Shown piece after piece: positions 15,195 through 21,933 of a stretch of 27,126 bases of DNA. The first letter of the stretch is position 1, and every line of letters begins with the position of its first letter. The notes beneath the pieces are model-generated. The model did no database searches. It had not been told where the DNA came from and was given only the letters and a program-made list of their open reading frames with translations. The stretch covers positions 1 through 27,126 of the forward strand of contig CAZTCJ010000051.1 of assembly GCA_964612085.1 (NCBI GenBank), in the 5' to 3' direction. Both the position numbers and the translations under genes were made by a program. Source of the stretch: CAZTCJ01 sp964612085. Lineage in GTDB: Bacteria; Pseudomonadota; Alphaproteobacteria; JAJFIK01.

Positions 15195-15491
15195 GGGCGA
15201 AAACGGTGACCGGCCTTGCAAAACGTTTCTAAGCCGTTAAACAGCCTTGACGGCAGCGCTGGGCGTTGTCAAAAAAAGATCACATATCGGGCAGCAGCGG
15301 CCACCACGGAGATTTCCCCATTTCGGCATGTGTAAGCGCTTTTTGCGCCGCGTTTTCGCGCGGGACCGCATGGGCAGATATGCTGTGAGTGTCTATATGA
15401 AGCGGGTGATCGGGAGCGGGCCGGCCGGGCAGCCGGAAATGCGCCGCGCGGTGCATTTTCAGATGGATAGCTACTGACGGGAAGCGGCGCC
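15195..15491 (+). promoter_or_regulatory. Intergenic leader region of prs
   Basis: 297 bases with no convincing gene. A 76-codon TTG-initiated frame has no recognisable motif. The region should contain the prs promoter: weak matches such as TTTTCG and AGATAT 17 bases apart occur near 15350-15390, but none is convincing. I see no intrinsic terminator for the upstream lipoprotein gene, so read-through into prs is possible. Confidence 0.3.
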
Positions 15492-16424
15492 ATGAAGCTC
15501 ATTGCAGGGAATTCCAACCGGTCCCTCGCCCGGGACATCGCGGAATACCTCAATCTCGACATGACCAAGGCGGAAGTGAAGCGCTTCGCCGACGCGGAAG
15601 TCTTCGTGGAGATCCACGAGAATGTGCGCGGCCAGGACATCTTCCTGATCCAGTCCACCTCCTCGCCCGCCAATGACAATGTGATGGAGCTGCTGATCTG
15701 CATCGATGCGCTGAACCGCGCCTCGGCCCGGCGGATCACGGCGGTCGTTCCTTATTTCGGCTACGCAAGGCAGGACCGGAAATCGGGCTCGCGGGTGCCG
15801 ATCTCCGCCAAGCTGGTGGCCAACCTCGTCACCACGGCAGGCGCCGACCGGGTGCTGACCCTCGACCTGCACGCAGGGCAAATCCAGGGCTTTTTCGATA
15901 TCCCCACGGACAATCTGTTCGGCGCGCCGGTCTTCGAGAAGGACATCAAGGACAATTTCAACGGCCGCGACCTGATGGTGGTCTCGCCGGATGTGGGCGG
16001 CGTGGTGCGCGCGCGCCTGCTTGCCAACCGCATCGGCGCCGACCTCGCCATCGTGGACAAGCGCCGGGAGCGCGCGGGCCAGTCGGAAGTGATGAACATC
16101 ATCGGCAATGTGGAAAACCGTACCTGCATTCTGGTGGACGACATCGTCGATTCCGCAGGCACGCTGTGCAATGCCGCCAAGGCGCTGAAAGCGCGGGGGG
16201 CGGACGAAGTCTTCGCCTATGTCACCCACGGGGTGCTGTCAGGCGGCGCGGTGGCGCGGGTGCGCGGCTCGGAGCTGTCCTCCCTCGTCATCACCGACTC
16301 CATCGAACCGACCCGGGAAGTGCGCGAAGCCAACAATATCCGTGTGCTTACCATCGCGCCGCTGATGGGCGAAGCGATCCGCCGGATTGCGAAAGAAGAG
16401 TCGGTGTCGAGCCTGTTTGATTGA
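15492..16424 (+). CDS. prs: Ribose-phosphate pyrophosphokinase (PRPP synthetase)
   Basis: Makes PRPP from ribose 5-phosphate and ATP, feeding purine, pyrimidine, histidine, tryptophan and NAD synthesis as well as salvage enzymes such as Apt encoded later in this window. The 310-aa length is standard. Motifs are KLIAGNSNRSLA and VRGQDIFLIQSTSSPANDNV, then PYFGYARQDRK, DLHAGQIQGFFDIPTDNL and the PRPP-binding loop CILVDDIVDSAGTL. It ends just before the 25-bp inverted repeat. In many relatives prs is followed directly by rplY; here about 2.4 kb of accessory sequence separates them. Confidence 0.97.
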   Translation: MKLIAGNSNRSLARDIAEYLNLDMTKAEVKRFADAEVFVEIHENVRGQDIFLIQSTSSPANDNVMELLICIDALNRASARRITAVVPYFGYARQDRKSGSRVPISAKLVANLVTTAGADRVLTLDLHAGQIQGFFDIPTDNLFGAPVFEKDIKDNFNGRDLMVVSPDVGGVVRARLLANRIGADLAIVDKRRERAGQSEVMNIIGNVENRTCILVDDIVDSAGTLCNAAKALKARGADEVFAYVTHGVLSGGAVARVRGSELSSLVITDSIEPTREVREANNIRVLTIAPLMGEAIRRIAKEESVSSLFD

Positions 16425-16458
16425 CTAATACTCCCGCCGGCCGGGATAATCCGTGTAG

Positions 16459-16532
16459 GGTGCATTGAGTGATAGCGAAATGCACGGGCGACGGGCGGCC
16501 CAAATGCGCATTTCGCTATCACTCAATGCACC
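16459..16532. repeat. Perfect 25-bp inverted repeat with nested dyads
   Basis: Left arm 16459-16483 (GGTGCATTGAGTGATAGCG...) is exactly complementary to the right arm 16508-16532, with a 24-base GC-rich spacer. Within the left side GTGCATT (16460-16466) and AATGCAC (16479-16485) form a smaller 7-bp dyad, so alternative folds exist. No T-run follows on the plus strand (CTGCTTTCCC), so it is not a standard terminator. It sits 35 bases after prs and about 68 bases before an orphan parD. Confidence 0.92.
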
Positions 16533-16599
16533 TGCTTTCCCTCCAATTACCAAAAATGCGTAATTTGTGCTACAGTCTCTGACCAGCAGGAGACGGTAC

Positions 16600-16881
16600 A
16601 TGCGCAAAAACCCCAGCATCTCCCTCAATGAGCATCACCAGGGCCTGATCGCCCGGCTGGTGGAAACGGGCCGCTATCAGGGCGCGTCGGACGTGGTGCG
16701 CGCGGCCTTGCGCCTGCTCGAACATCACGAGGCCCTGCGGGAGGCGGAACTGCGCTCGGCGCTTCAGGCCGGGCTCGACGATATCGAAGCAGGCCGCGTC
16801 ACCGTCATCGGCGATCCGGACGCGGCCGCAGGGGCGCTCATCGAGCGGGGGGAAAAGCGAACAAACCGAAAAAGGTCGTAA
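16600..16881 (+). CDS. Orphan ParD-type antitoxin
   Basis: 93 aa. The N-terminus KNPSISLNEHHQGLIARLVETGRYQGASDVVRAALRLLE is a classic ParD ribbon-helix-helix, and the C-terminal half (ELRSALQAGLDDIEAGRVTVIGDPDAAAGALIERGEKR) resembles the toxin-binding helix region. ATG 16600 has GGAG seven bases upstream; an in-frame TTG at 16567 is less likely. A weak promoter TTACCA / TACAGT (18-base spacing, 16547-16576) lies upstream. No parE follows: the next 130 bases are a palindromic repeat doublet, then an unrelated gene. It is therefore an antitoxin without a cognate toxin, which may have been lost. Confidence 0.85.
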   Translation: MRKNPSISLNEHHQGLIARLVETGRYQGASDVVRAALRLLEHHEALREAELRSALQAGLDDIEAGRVTVIGDPDAAAGALIERGEKRTNRKRS

Positions 16882-16890
16882 AGGCACAAA

Positions 16891-17037
16891 CGTCATCCCT
16901 GCGCAGGCAGGGATCCAGAGCGGCGCATACGGAACAAGCGGCCCTGGATCCTGGATCGCAAAGCTCGCGCCCGGCCTTCAGGGCCGGGCTCGCCTAAGCG
17001 CCCAGGATGACGAAGGGGCTGTCCGAACGAGACAGCC
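16891..17037. repeat. REP-like palindrome doublet plus third hairpin
   Basis: Unit one is ATCCCTGC-GCAG-GCAGGGAT (16895-16914), preceded by CGTC and followed by CCAGAG. Unit two is a longer nested dyad: outer ATCCTGG (16948-16954) with CCAGGAT (17002-17008), inner GCCCGGCC (16969-16976) with GGCCGGGC (16982-16989), ending in GACG. The two units are again in mirror orientation. A further 7-bp hairpin GGCTGTC / GACAGCC follows at 17017-17037. This is the second such doublet in the window and both adjoin parD genes. Confidence 0.8.
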
Positions 17038-17059
17038 AGGGCCCATGCCCTTCCAACCG

Positions 17060-17091
17060 CTTGCGGGGGCGTGAGCGCCTCCCCATATCTA
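17060..17091 (+). promoter_or_regulatory. Possible heat-shock (RpoH-type) promoter of the DUF533 gene
   Basis: CTTGCG (17060-17065), 15 bases, then CCCCATATCTA (17081-17091) resembles sigma-32-class promoters, which have CTTG and CCCCAT-type elements. Transcription would start around 17098, leaving a leader of about 60 bases before ATG 17158. A sigma-70-type alternative, TTGCGC (17096) with TATACG (17116), has too short a spacer (14). By-eye match only. Confidence 0.3.
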
Positions 17092-17157
17092 AATCTTGCG
17101 CAATACAAACCGCTCTATACGCATACAAAAGCACACCAACAGAGGACCAGCCTGCCC

Positions 17158-17847
17158 ATGTTCGACGTCAACAGCATCCTGAACGCCCTGCAAAACGATC
17201 CGAACACCCGTAACAAGGCCATGGTCGGCGCGGGCGCCGGTGCTGCGGGTCTCGCCGCCGGCATGCTGATGGGCGGTTCGGGCAAGAAGTTTCTCGGCAA
17301 GGCGGCGAAATACGGCGCCGTGGCGGCCATCGGCGGGCTGGCCTATCACGCCTGGTCGAAAAGCCGCCAGGGGCAGTCAACCGTCGCGCCCGCGCAAACC
17401 ACGCCCGGCCAAGTCCCTCCTGGCGCCGACTACCAGGCCGCGCCGCAAGACGGCGCGTTTCTTCCTCCGCCGTCGGATGAAGCGGCGGCCGACGCCCTGG
17501 GCAAGGCCCTGGTGCGCGCCATGATCGCGGCGGCCAAGGCCGACGGCAAGATCGACGCGGAGGAAAAGACCCGCGTCTTCGAACGCCTCAACGCCATGGA
17601 TCTGGACGCCAATGCCAAGGCCTTCGTGTTCGACGAACTGTCCGCGCCGCTCAATCTCGACGAGGTGGTGGCGGGCGCCGACACGCCGGAACATGCCGCC
17701 GAGATCTACGCCGCCTCGCTCGTTGCCATCGAAGCCGATACGCCCGCGGAGAAAGCTTATCTGCAGATGCTCGCTGCGCGCCTGGCACTGGCGCCCGAGC
17801 TGGTGACGGAAATTCACGCCGCCGCCGGCGCATCCGCTCCGGCATAA
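17158..17847 (+). CDS. DUF533 / TerB-like family protein (YebE-like)
   Basis: 229 aa. The N-terminus MFDVNSILNALQNDPN precedes a Gly/Ala-rich hydrophobic stretch (about residues 24-60, GAGAGAAGLAAGMLMGGSG then YGAVAAIGGLAYHAW) that is probably membrane-associated. A Pro/Gln-rich linker (about 75-100) leads to a TerB-like helical domain, ALVRAMIAAAKADGKIDAEEKTRVFERL, with later EIYAASLVAIEADTPAEKAYLQMLAARL. This is the DUF533 layout of E. coli YebE, whose function is unknown. ATG 17158 has GAGGA 11 bases upstream; the frame is open to 17071. It stands alone between the repeat doublet and a convergent regulator gene. Confidence 0.85.
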   Translation: MFDVNSILNALQNDPNTRNKAMVGAGAGAAGLAAGMLMGGSGKKFLGKAAKYGAVAAIGGLAYHAWSKSRQGQSTVAPAQTTPGQVPPGADYQAAPQDGAFLPPPSDEAAADALGKALVRAMIAAAKADGKIDAEEKTRVFERLNAMDLDANAKAFVFDELSAPLNLDEVVAGADTPEHAAEIYAASLVAIEADTPAEKAYLQMLAARLALAPELVTEIHAAAGASAPA

Positions 17848-17883
17848 AACCAGTGACAATCTGCAATATGCTGATCAAGGCCG

Positions 17884-18663
17884 TCACGCCTCGGGCGCAA
17901 CCGCCTTTTCCGCGCTGCCCGCCACAACCGTCCGCAGCTTGACGAAATGCTCGTCCCAGCCTGCGTCGTGGCCCGTCAGCATCTCCAGAAGATCGGCGGG
18001 CGCCCTGTCGAAACCGTCATGGACCAATGTCAAAACGGTGCCGCCCGCGACCGTCTCCAGTGTCCAGATCACTTCCGTCTCGACGCCTTGCAAATGATCG
18101 TGCGTGAACGTCCAGACAAGCTTGCGCGGCTTGTCCATGGACACCACCGCGCCCCAGATCAGCGGCTTCTCCCGTTTTTTCGGATCGTCGCTCAAAAGGC
18201 GGTAGGTTTCGCCGTCTGTGAGATCAGCCTCGGCCCGATGGAACCATCGGCCCAGCTTGTCCGCTTCCGTCAGATAGGACCAGACGGTCTCGGGCGTCGC
18301 CTTCAGAAACACGGTCTTCACGATACGGGCTGCGGTCATCTCTTCCTCCACCAGAGTTTTCAAGGTTGCCAGCCGCGCGTCCCAGAAGCGGTCATACTGT
18401 GCGACCCATCGGGACACCGCTTCCAGCGCCCGGCCTTCCAAGCGATTGATCCGTTCCCGGCCTTTGGAGCGGACAGAGATCAGCCCGCCCGCCTCCAGAA
18501 TGCTCAAGTGTTTGGCCACCGCCGGCCGGGTCATGGCGAAATGGCGGGCCACCTCCCCTACCGTGCGCTCCTGCTCGGCCAGTAACGCCACGATGGCGCG
18601 CCGTGTGGGATCGGCGAGCGCCTTGAACACGGTTTGACTGTCATGGGTCATCGGGATACTCAT
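17884..18663 (-). CDS. ArsR-family HTH fused to an SRPBCC/AHSA1 domain
   Basis: 259 aa. Residues about 6-95 are an ArsR winged helix: VFKALADPTRRAIVALLAEQERTVGEVARHFAMTRPAVAKHLSILEAGGLI. Residues about 110-250 form an AHSA1-type START-like domain: VFLKATPETVWSYLTEADKLGRWF, then EPLIW-like GAVVSMDKPRKLVWTF, TLVHDGF and GWDEHFVKL. Separate ArsR and SRPBCC genes are commonly adjacent; here they are one polypeptide, a fusion also known elsewhere, in which the second domain may bind the small hydrophobic ligand. No metal-binding CxC motif is visible. ATG 18663 touches the operator, so the message is almost leaderless; ATG 18651 is an alternative. Its promoter carries two matching dyads, so autoregulation is very likely. 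Confidence 0.88.
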   Translation of the reverse strand: MSIPMTHDSQTVFKALADPTRRAIVALLAEQERTVGEVARHFAMTRPAVAKHLSILEAGGLISVRSKGRERINRLEGRALEAVSRWVAQYDRFWDARLATLKTLVEEEMTAARIVKTVFLKATPETVWSYLTEADKLGRWFHRAEADLTDGETYRLLSDDPKKREKPLIWGAVVSMDKPRKLVWTFTHDHLQGVETEVIWTLETVAGGTVLTLVHDGFDRAPADLLEMLTGHDAGWDEHFVKLRTVVAGSAEKAVAPEA

Positions 18664-18712
18664 GAAACCAATCGGTTTCTTATTAATAGGGAACCATATG
18701 GTTTCCTGTCAA
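18664..18712 (-). promoter_or_regulatory. Autoregulatory promoter/operator of the ArsR-SRPBCC gene
   Basis: On the minus strand TTGACA (18712-18707) and TATTAA (18688-18683) are separated by 18 bases. A perfect 12-bp palindrome AACCATATGGTT (18692-18703) fills the spacer. A second dyad with the same outer halves, AACCAATCGGTT within GAAACC-AATC-GGTTTC (18664-18679), lies between the -10 and the start codon. The centres are 26 bp apart. Binding of the ArsR dimer to both would block transcription. Confidence 0.8.
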
Positions 18713-18721
18713 GCGAAAGAT

Positions 18722-18750
18722 TTGCGTCCCAGCCCCACTTCGGCTATGAC
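18722..18750 (+). promoter_or_regulatory. Sigma-70-type promoter of rplY
   Basis: TTGCGT (18722-18727) and TATGAC (18745-18750) are spaced by exactly 17 bases, giving a start near 18757 and a leader of about 60 bases before rplY. It lies back-to-back with the ArsR-SRPBCC promoter, 10 bases away, so the operator there could influence it. Confidence 0.5.
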
Positions 18751-18818
18751 CAGCCATCCCGCCATACACCCTTGGAGGATGCGCGGGGGTTCCATTGAAA
18801 AATCGAGGAGTACGAGGC

Positions 18819-19475
18819 ATGAGCGATACGCTCCAACTGCAAGCGCAGCCTCGCGAACGGGTCGGCAAGGGGGCCGCCCGGGCAGCACGCAGAAACGGTC
18901 TCATCCCCGCCGTGATCTATGGCGGCAAGGACGAACCGGTTGCCATCGCGATCGACGTTCCCCAAATGATCCGCGCGCTCAATCGCGGTCACTTCATGTC
19001 GTCCACCTGCATGATCAAGGTCGGCGACAAAGAGACCCGTGTGCTGCCGCGCGAAATCCAATATCATCCGGTAACGGATCAACCCTGGCATATCGACTTC
19101 CTGCGGGTGAGCAAGACGACCCGCGTGGCCGTGTCGGTGCCGGTGCACTTCCTTAATGAGGAAGAAAGCCCGGGCCTGAAGCGCGGCGGCGTGCTCAACA
19201 TCGTGCGCCACGAGGTGGAAATCGAAGCGCCCGCCGATTCCATTCCGGATTTCCTGGAAGCGGATCTGGACGGCCTCGACATCAACGATTCCGTGCACAT
19301 CTCCAATGTGAAGCTGCCGGATGGGGTCGAGCCGACCATCACCGACCGGGACTTCACCATCGCCACCATCGCGGCGCCGTCCGGCGGGGCCTCGTCCGGC
19401 GAAGAGGGTGAAGGCGAAGACGGTGACACTGAGGCCGCGGCCGAGGAGAAGCCTAAAGAGGGTGGCGAGGAGTAA
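18819..19475 (+). CDS. rplY: 50S ribosomal protein L25 (general stress protein Ctc type)
   Basis: 218-aa two-domain L25/TL5/Ctc protein that binds 5S rRNA in the large ribosomal subunit. The N-terminal L25 domain is seen in RERVGKGAARAARRNGLIPAVIYG, YHPVTDQPWHIDFLRV and related segments. The C-terminal beta-domain shows VPVHFLNEEESPGLKRGGVL, ADSIPDFLEADLDGLDINDSVHISN and ITDRDFTIATI. An acidic low-complexity tail (Glu/Gly/Ala) ends the protein. ATG 18819 has GAGGAG eight bases upstream; the frame is open to a TTG at 18795. pth follows after 29 bases, the usual arrangement. Confidence 0.96.
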   Translation: MSDTLQLQAQPRERVGKGAARAARRNGLIPAVIYGGKDEPVAIAIDVPQMIRALNRGHFMSSTCMIKVGDKETRVLPREIQYHPVTDQPWHIDFLRVSKTTRVAVSVPVHFLNEEESPGLKRGGVLNIVRHEVEIEAPADSIPDFLEADLDGLDINDSVHISNVKLPDGVEPTITDRDFTIATIAAPSGGASSGEEGEGEDGDTEAAAEEKPKEGGEE

Positions 19476-19504
19476 GCCGACCTTCGAGCCGGGATACGGG
19501 ATCC

Positions 19505-20122
19505 ATGAAACTCTTTGTCGGTCTGGGCAATCCGGGTCCGAAATATGCCGGGCACCGGCATAATATCGGTTTCATGGCAGTGGACGCGATCGCCAGCGCC
19601 CACGGCTTCGGGGCCGAACGGGCGCGCTTTCAGGGCCTGACCCTGGAAGGATCGCTCGGCACCGAGAAGATCCTGATCCTCAAGCCAACGACCTATATGA
19701 ACGACTCCGGACGGGCGGTCGGCGAGGCCGCCCGTTTCTACAAGATCGATCCGGACGACGTGATCGTCTTTTACGACGAAATCGACCTGGCGCCTGCGAA
19801 AGTCCGGGTCAAGCGCGGCGGCGGCGCGGCCGGCCATAACGGCATCCGCTCCATCGCATCTCATTTGGGTCCGGACTTTTGGCGCGTGCGCCTGGGCATC
19901 GGACATCCGGGTCAGAAAGAGCGCGTACACGGCCATGTGTTGGGCGATTTTTCCAAGGCGGAGCGGGCTGACTGGGTCGATGCCCTGCTCGATGCGGTTG
20001 CCGATTGCGCGCCCCACCTGGCCAAAGGCGACGGGCCGGGTTTCATGAATGCCGTGGCGTTGAAACTGGCGCCGCCGGAGCCACGCAAACCGAAACCATC
20101 CGGTACCGAAACATCAGACTAG
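19505..20122 (+). CDS. pth: Peptidyl-tRNA hydrolase
   Basis: Recycles peptidyl-tRNAs that fall off ribosomes by hydrolysing the ester bond. 205 aa with the full catalytic set: N9 in VGLGNPG, catalytic H19 in GHRHNIGF, N66 in TTYMNDSG, D91 in FYDEIDL and N112 in GHNGIRS. Later motifs WRVRLGIGHPG and the C-terminal FMNAVALKL are also standard. A short basic tail extends past the usual end. It is co-oriented with rplY and ychF, forming a translation-linked operon. Confidence 0.97.
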   Translation: MKLFVGLGNPGPKYAGHRHNIGFMAVDAIASAHGFGAERARFQGLTLEGSLGTEKILILKPTTYMNDSGRAVGEAARFYKIDPDDVIVFYDEIDLAPAKVRVKRGGGAAGHNGIRSIASHLGPDFWRVRLGIGHPGQKERVHGHVLGDFSKAERADWVDALLDAVADCAPHLAKGDGPGFMNAVALKLAPPEPRKPKPSGTETSD

Positions 20123-20134
20123 AGAGGACGGGTC

Positions 20135-21232
20135 ATGGGGTTCAAATGCGGTATTGTCGGCCTGCCCAATGTGGGCAAATCGACCCTTTTCAACGCCCTG
20201 ACCCAGACGGCGGCGGCCCAGGCGGCGAACTATCCCTTCTGCACCATCGAGCCCAATGTGGGCGATGTGGCGGTGCCGGAACCGCGTCTCGACAAGATCG
20301 CAGGCATCGCCAAATCGGCCAATATCGTTCCCGCACGGTTGACCTTCGTCGATATCGCGGGGCTCGTCAAAGGCGCGTCCAAGGGCGAAGGGCTGGGCAA
20401 CCAGTTTCTCGCCAATATCCGGGAAGTGGACGCCATCGCTTATGTGCTGCGCTGCTTCGAGGATGGCGACGTCACCCATGTGGAAGGCCGCGTCGATCCG
20501 CTGGCGGATGCCGACACGGTCGAGACGGAACTGATGCTCGCGGACCTGGAAAGTCTGGAAAAACGCGAACCCATGCTCCGTAAGAGGATCACCGGCGGCG
20601 ACAAGGAAGCCAAGGCCACCCTCCCGCTTGTTGAAAAGGCCCTTGCCCCCTTGCGCGAAGGCAGACCTGCGCGCGTCGCCGAACTGACGCCGGAAGAGGA
20701 AAAAGGCTGGAAGGCCTTGAATCTGCTCACCTCCAAGCCTGTGCTTTATGTGGCCAATGTGGATGAAGGCTCGGCCAAGGACGGCAACGCCCATTCCAAA
20801 CGGGTGCAGGAGCGCGCGGAAGCGGAAGGGGCGGCCTGTGTGGTGATCTCCGCCAAGATCGAATCCGAAGTGGCCGTTCTGGAGGCGGAGGAACGCGACG
20901 AATATCTGGGCGAACTGGGCTTGGAAGAACCGGGCCTGAACCGCTTGATCCGGGCGGGTTACGGCCTGCTCGGTCTGCGGACCTATTTCACGGCAGGCCC
21001 GAAAGAATCGCGCGCCTGGACCATCCGGGCTGGCACGAAGGCGCCGGGCGCGGCGGGCGTTATCCATACGGATTTCGAACGCGGCTTTATCCGGGCGGAA
21101 ACCATCGCCTATGACGATTATGTCGGCCTGGGCGGCGAAGCGCCCGCCAAGGAGGCGGGCAAAATGCGTCTTGAAGGCAAGGAATACGTCGTGCAAGACG
21201 GCGATGTCCTGTTGTTCCGGTTCAACGCTTGA
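20135..21232 (+). CDS. ychF: Redox-regulated ribosome-binding ATPase/GTPase YchF (Ola1 family)
   Basis: 365 aa, the standard length for this Obg-related P-loop protein, which prefers ATP over GTP. G1 is GLPNVGKST at residues 9-17, switch/G3 is DIAGLVKGASKGEGLGNQFL, and the degenerate base-recognition motif is NVDE (VLYVANVDE) in place of NKxD, which explains the ATP preference. The C-terminal TGS domain is shown by TYFTAGPKESRAWTI, GAAGVIHTDFERGFIRAE and the terminal VVQDGDVLLFRFNA. GAGAGGA precedes ATG 20135. It follows pth by 12 bases. Confidence 0.97.
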   Translation: MGFKCGIVGLPNVGKSTLFNALTQTAAAQAANYPFCTIEPNVGDVAVPEPRLDKIAGIAKSANIVPARLTFVDIAGLVKGASKGEGLGNQFLANIREVDAIAYVLRCFEDGDVTHVEGRVDPLADADTVETELMLADLESLEKREPMLRKRITGGDKEAKATLPLVEKALAPLREGRPARVAELTPEEEKGWKALNLLTSKPVLYVANVDEGSAKDGNAHSKRVQERAEAEGAACVVISAKIESEVAVLEAEERDEYLGELGLEEPGLNRLIRAGYGLLGLRTYFTAGPKESRAWTIRAGTKAPGAAGVIHTDFERGFIRAETIAYDDYVGLGGEAPAKEAGKMRLEGKEYVVQDGDVLLFRFNA

Positions 21233-21243
21233 GAGGCAGATCC

Positions 21244-21933
21244 ATGAGTCACAAAGGCCGGATGCGCAGCCAGACCGCCGGGGATGGCGTCGAGATTGCC
21301 CATTATCACGTCACGCCGGAAGATGTGGGTGGACCGGCCCGGCGCGGAGGCCTGGTGCTGATCCAGGAAATCTTCGGCGTCACCGATCACATCAAGGAGC
21401 TGGCGGACGGGTTCGCCGCCGACGGTTATGAAGTCATCGCCCCTGCCCTGTTCGACCGTATGGAGCCGGGCTTCGCGGTGGGCTACGAGCCGGACGATAT
21501 CGCCCGCGCCCGGGATCTGGCGGGCAAAGTCAATTGGGATCATGTGGTGCTGGACGTTCAGACGGCTGCCGATCAGCTTGCGGACAAAGGCCCTGTTGTT
21601 CTCACAGGCTACTGTTTCGGCGGTACGGTCGCCTGGGTGGCGGCCTGCCGGGTGCACGGGCTCGCGGCCACGGTGGGCTATTATGGCCGCCTGATCATCG
21701 ATTTCGTGGACGAAAGCCCCCGCGCGCCGGTCATGCTCCATTTCGGGGAACAGGATCACACGATCCCCATGGAAAACGTCCGCACCATCATGGCGCGCCA
21801 CCCGGGCGTGCCGGTCCATGTCTATCCGGCGGGCCACGGTTTCAATTCCGACCGCAGGACCGATTACAGCGCGGAATGCACCAAGCTCGCCCGGGAACGG
21901 ACCCTCGCGTTTTTCGATGCGCACACCAGCTAA
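21244..21933 (+). CDS. Dienelactone hydrolase family protein
   Basis: 229-aa alpha/beta hydrolase. The triad of the dienelactone hydrolase family is visible: nucleophile C124 in TGYCFGGTVA, D171 in FGEQDHTIP and H198 in PAGHGFN, with the structural E42 in IQEIFGV. The classical member opens dienelactone in chlorocatechol degradation, but most genomic relatives like this one have no known substrate and no catechol genes are nearby. ATG 21244 has GAGAGG about seven bases upstream; the frame is also open from a TTG at 21229 overlapping the ychF stop. It ends tail-to-tail with the aldolase gene, sharing CTAA at 21930-21933. Confidence 0.9.
   Translation: MSHKGRMRSQTAGDGVEIAHYHVTPEDVGGPARRGGLVLIQEIFGVTDHIKELADGFAADGYEVIAPALFDRMEPGFAVGYEPDDIARARDLAGKVNWDHVVLDVQTAADQLADKGPVVLTGYCFGGTVAWVAACRVHGLAATVGYYGRLIIDFVDESPRAPVMLHFGEQDHTIPMENVRTIMARHPGVPVHVYPAGHGFNSDRRTDYSAECTKLARERTLAFFDAHTS

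Noticed and set aside
15247..15477. 76-codon TTG-initiated frame upstream of prs
   Set aside because: No ribosome site, no recognisable motif, basic low-quality composition; looks like the chance frame of a regulatory region.
16459..16532. The 25-bp inverted repeat as a simple rho-independent terminator of prs
   Set aside because: The stem is long enough but no T-run follows on the plus strand, and the 24-base loop is unusually long.
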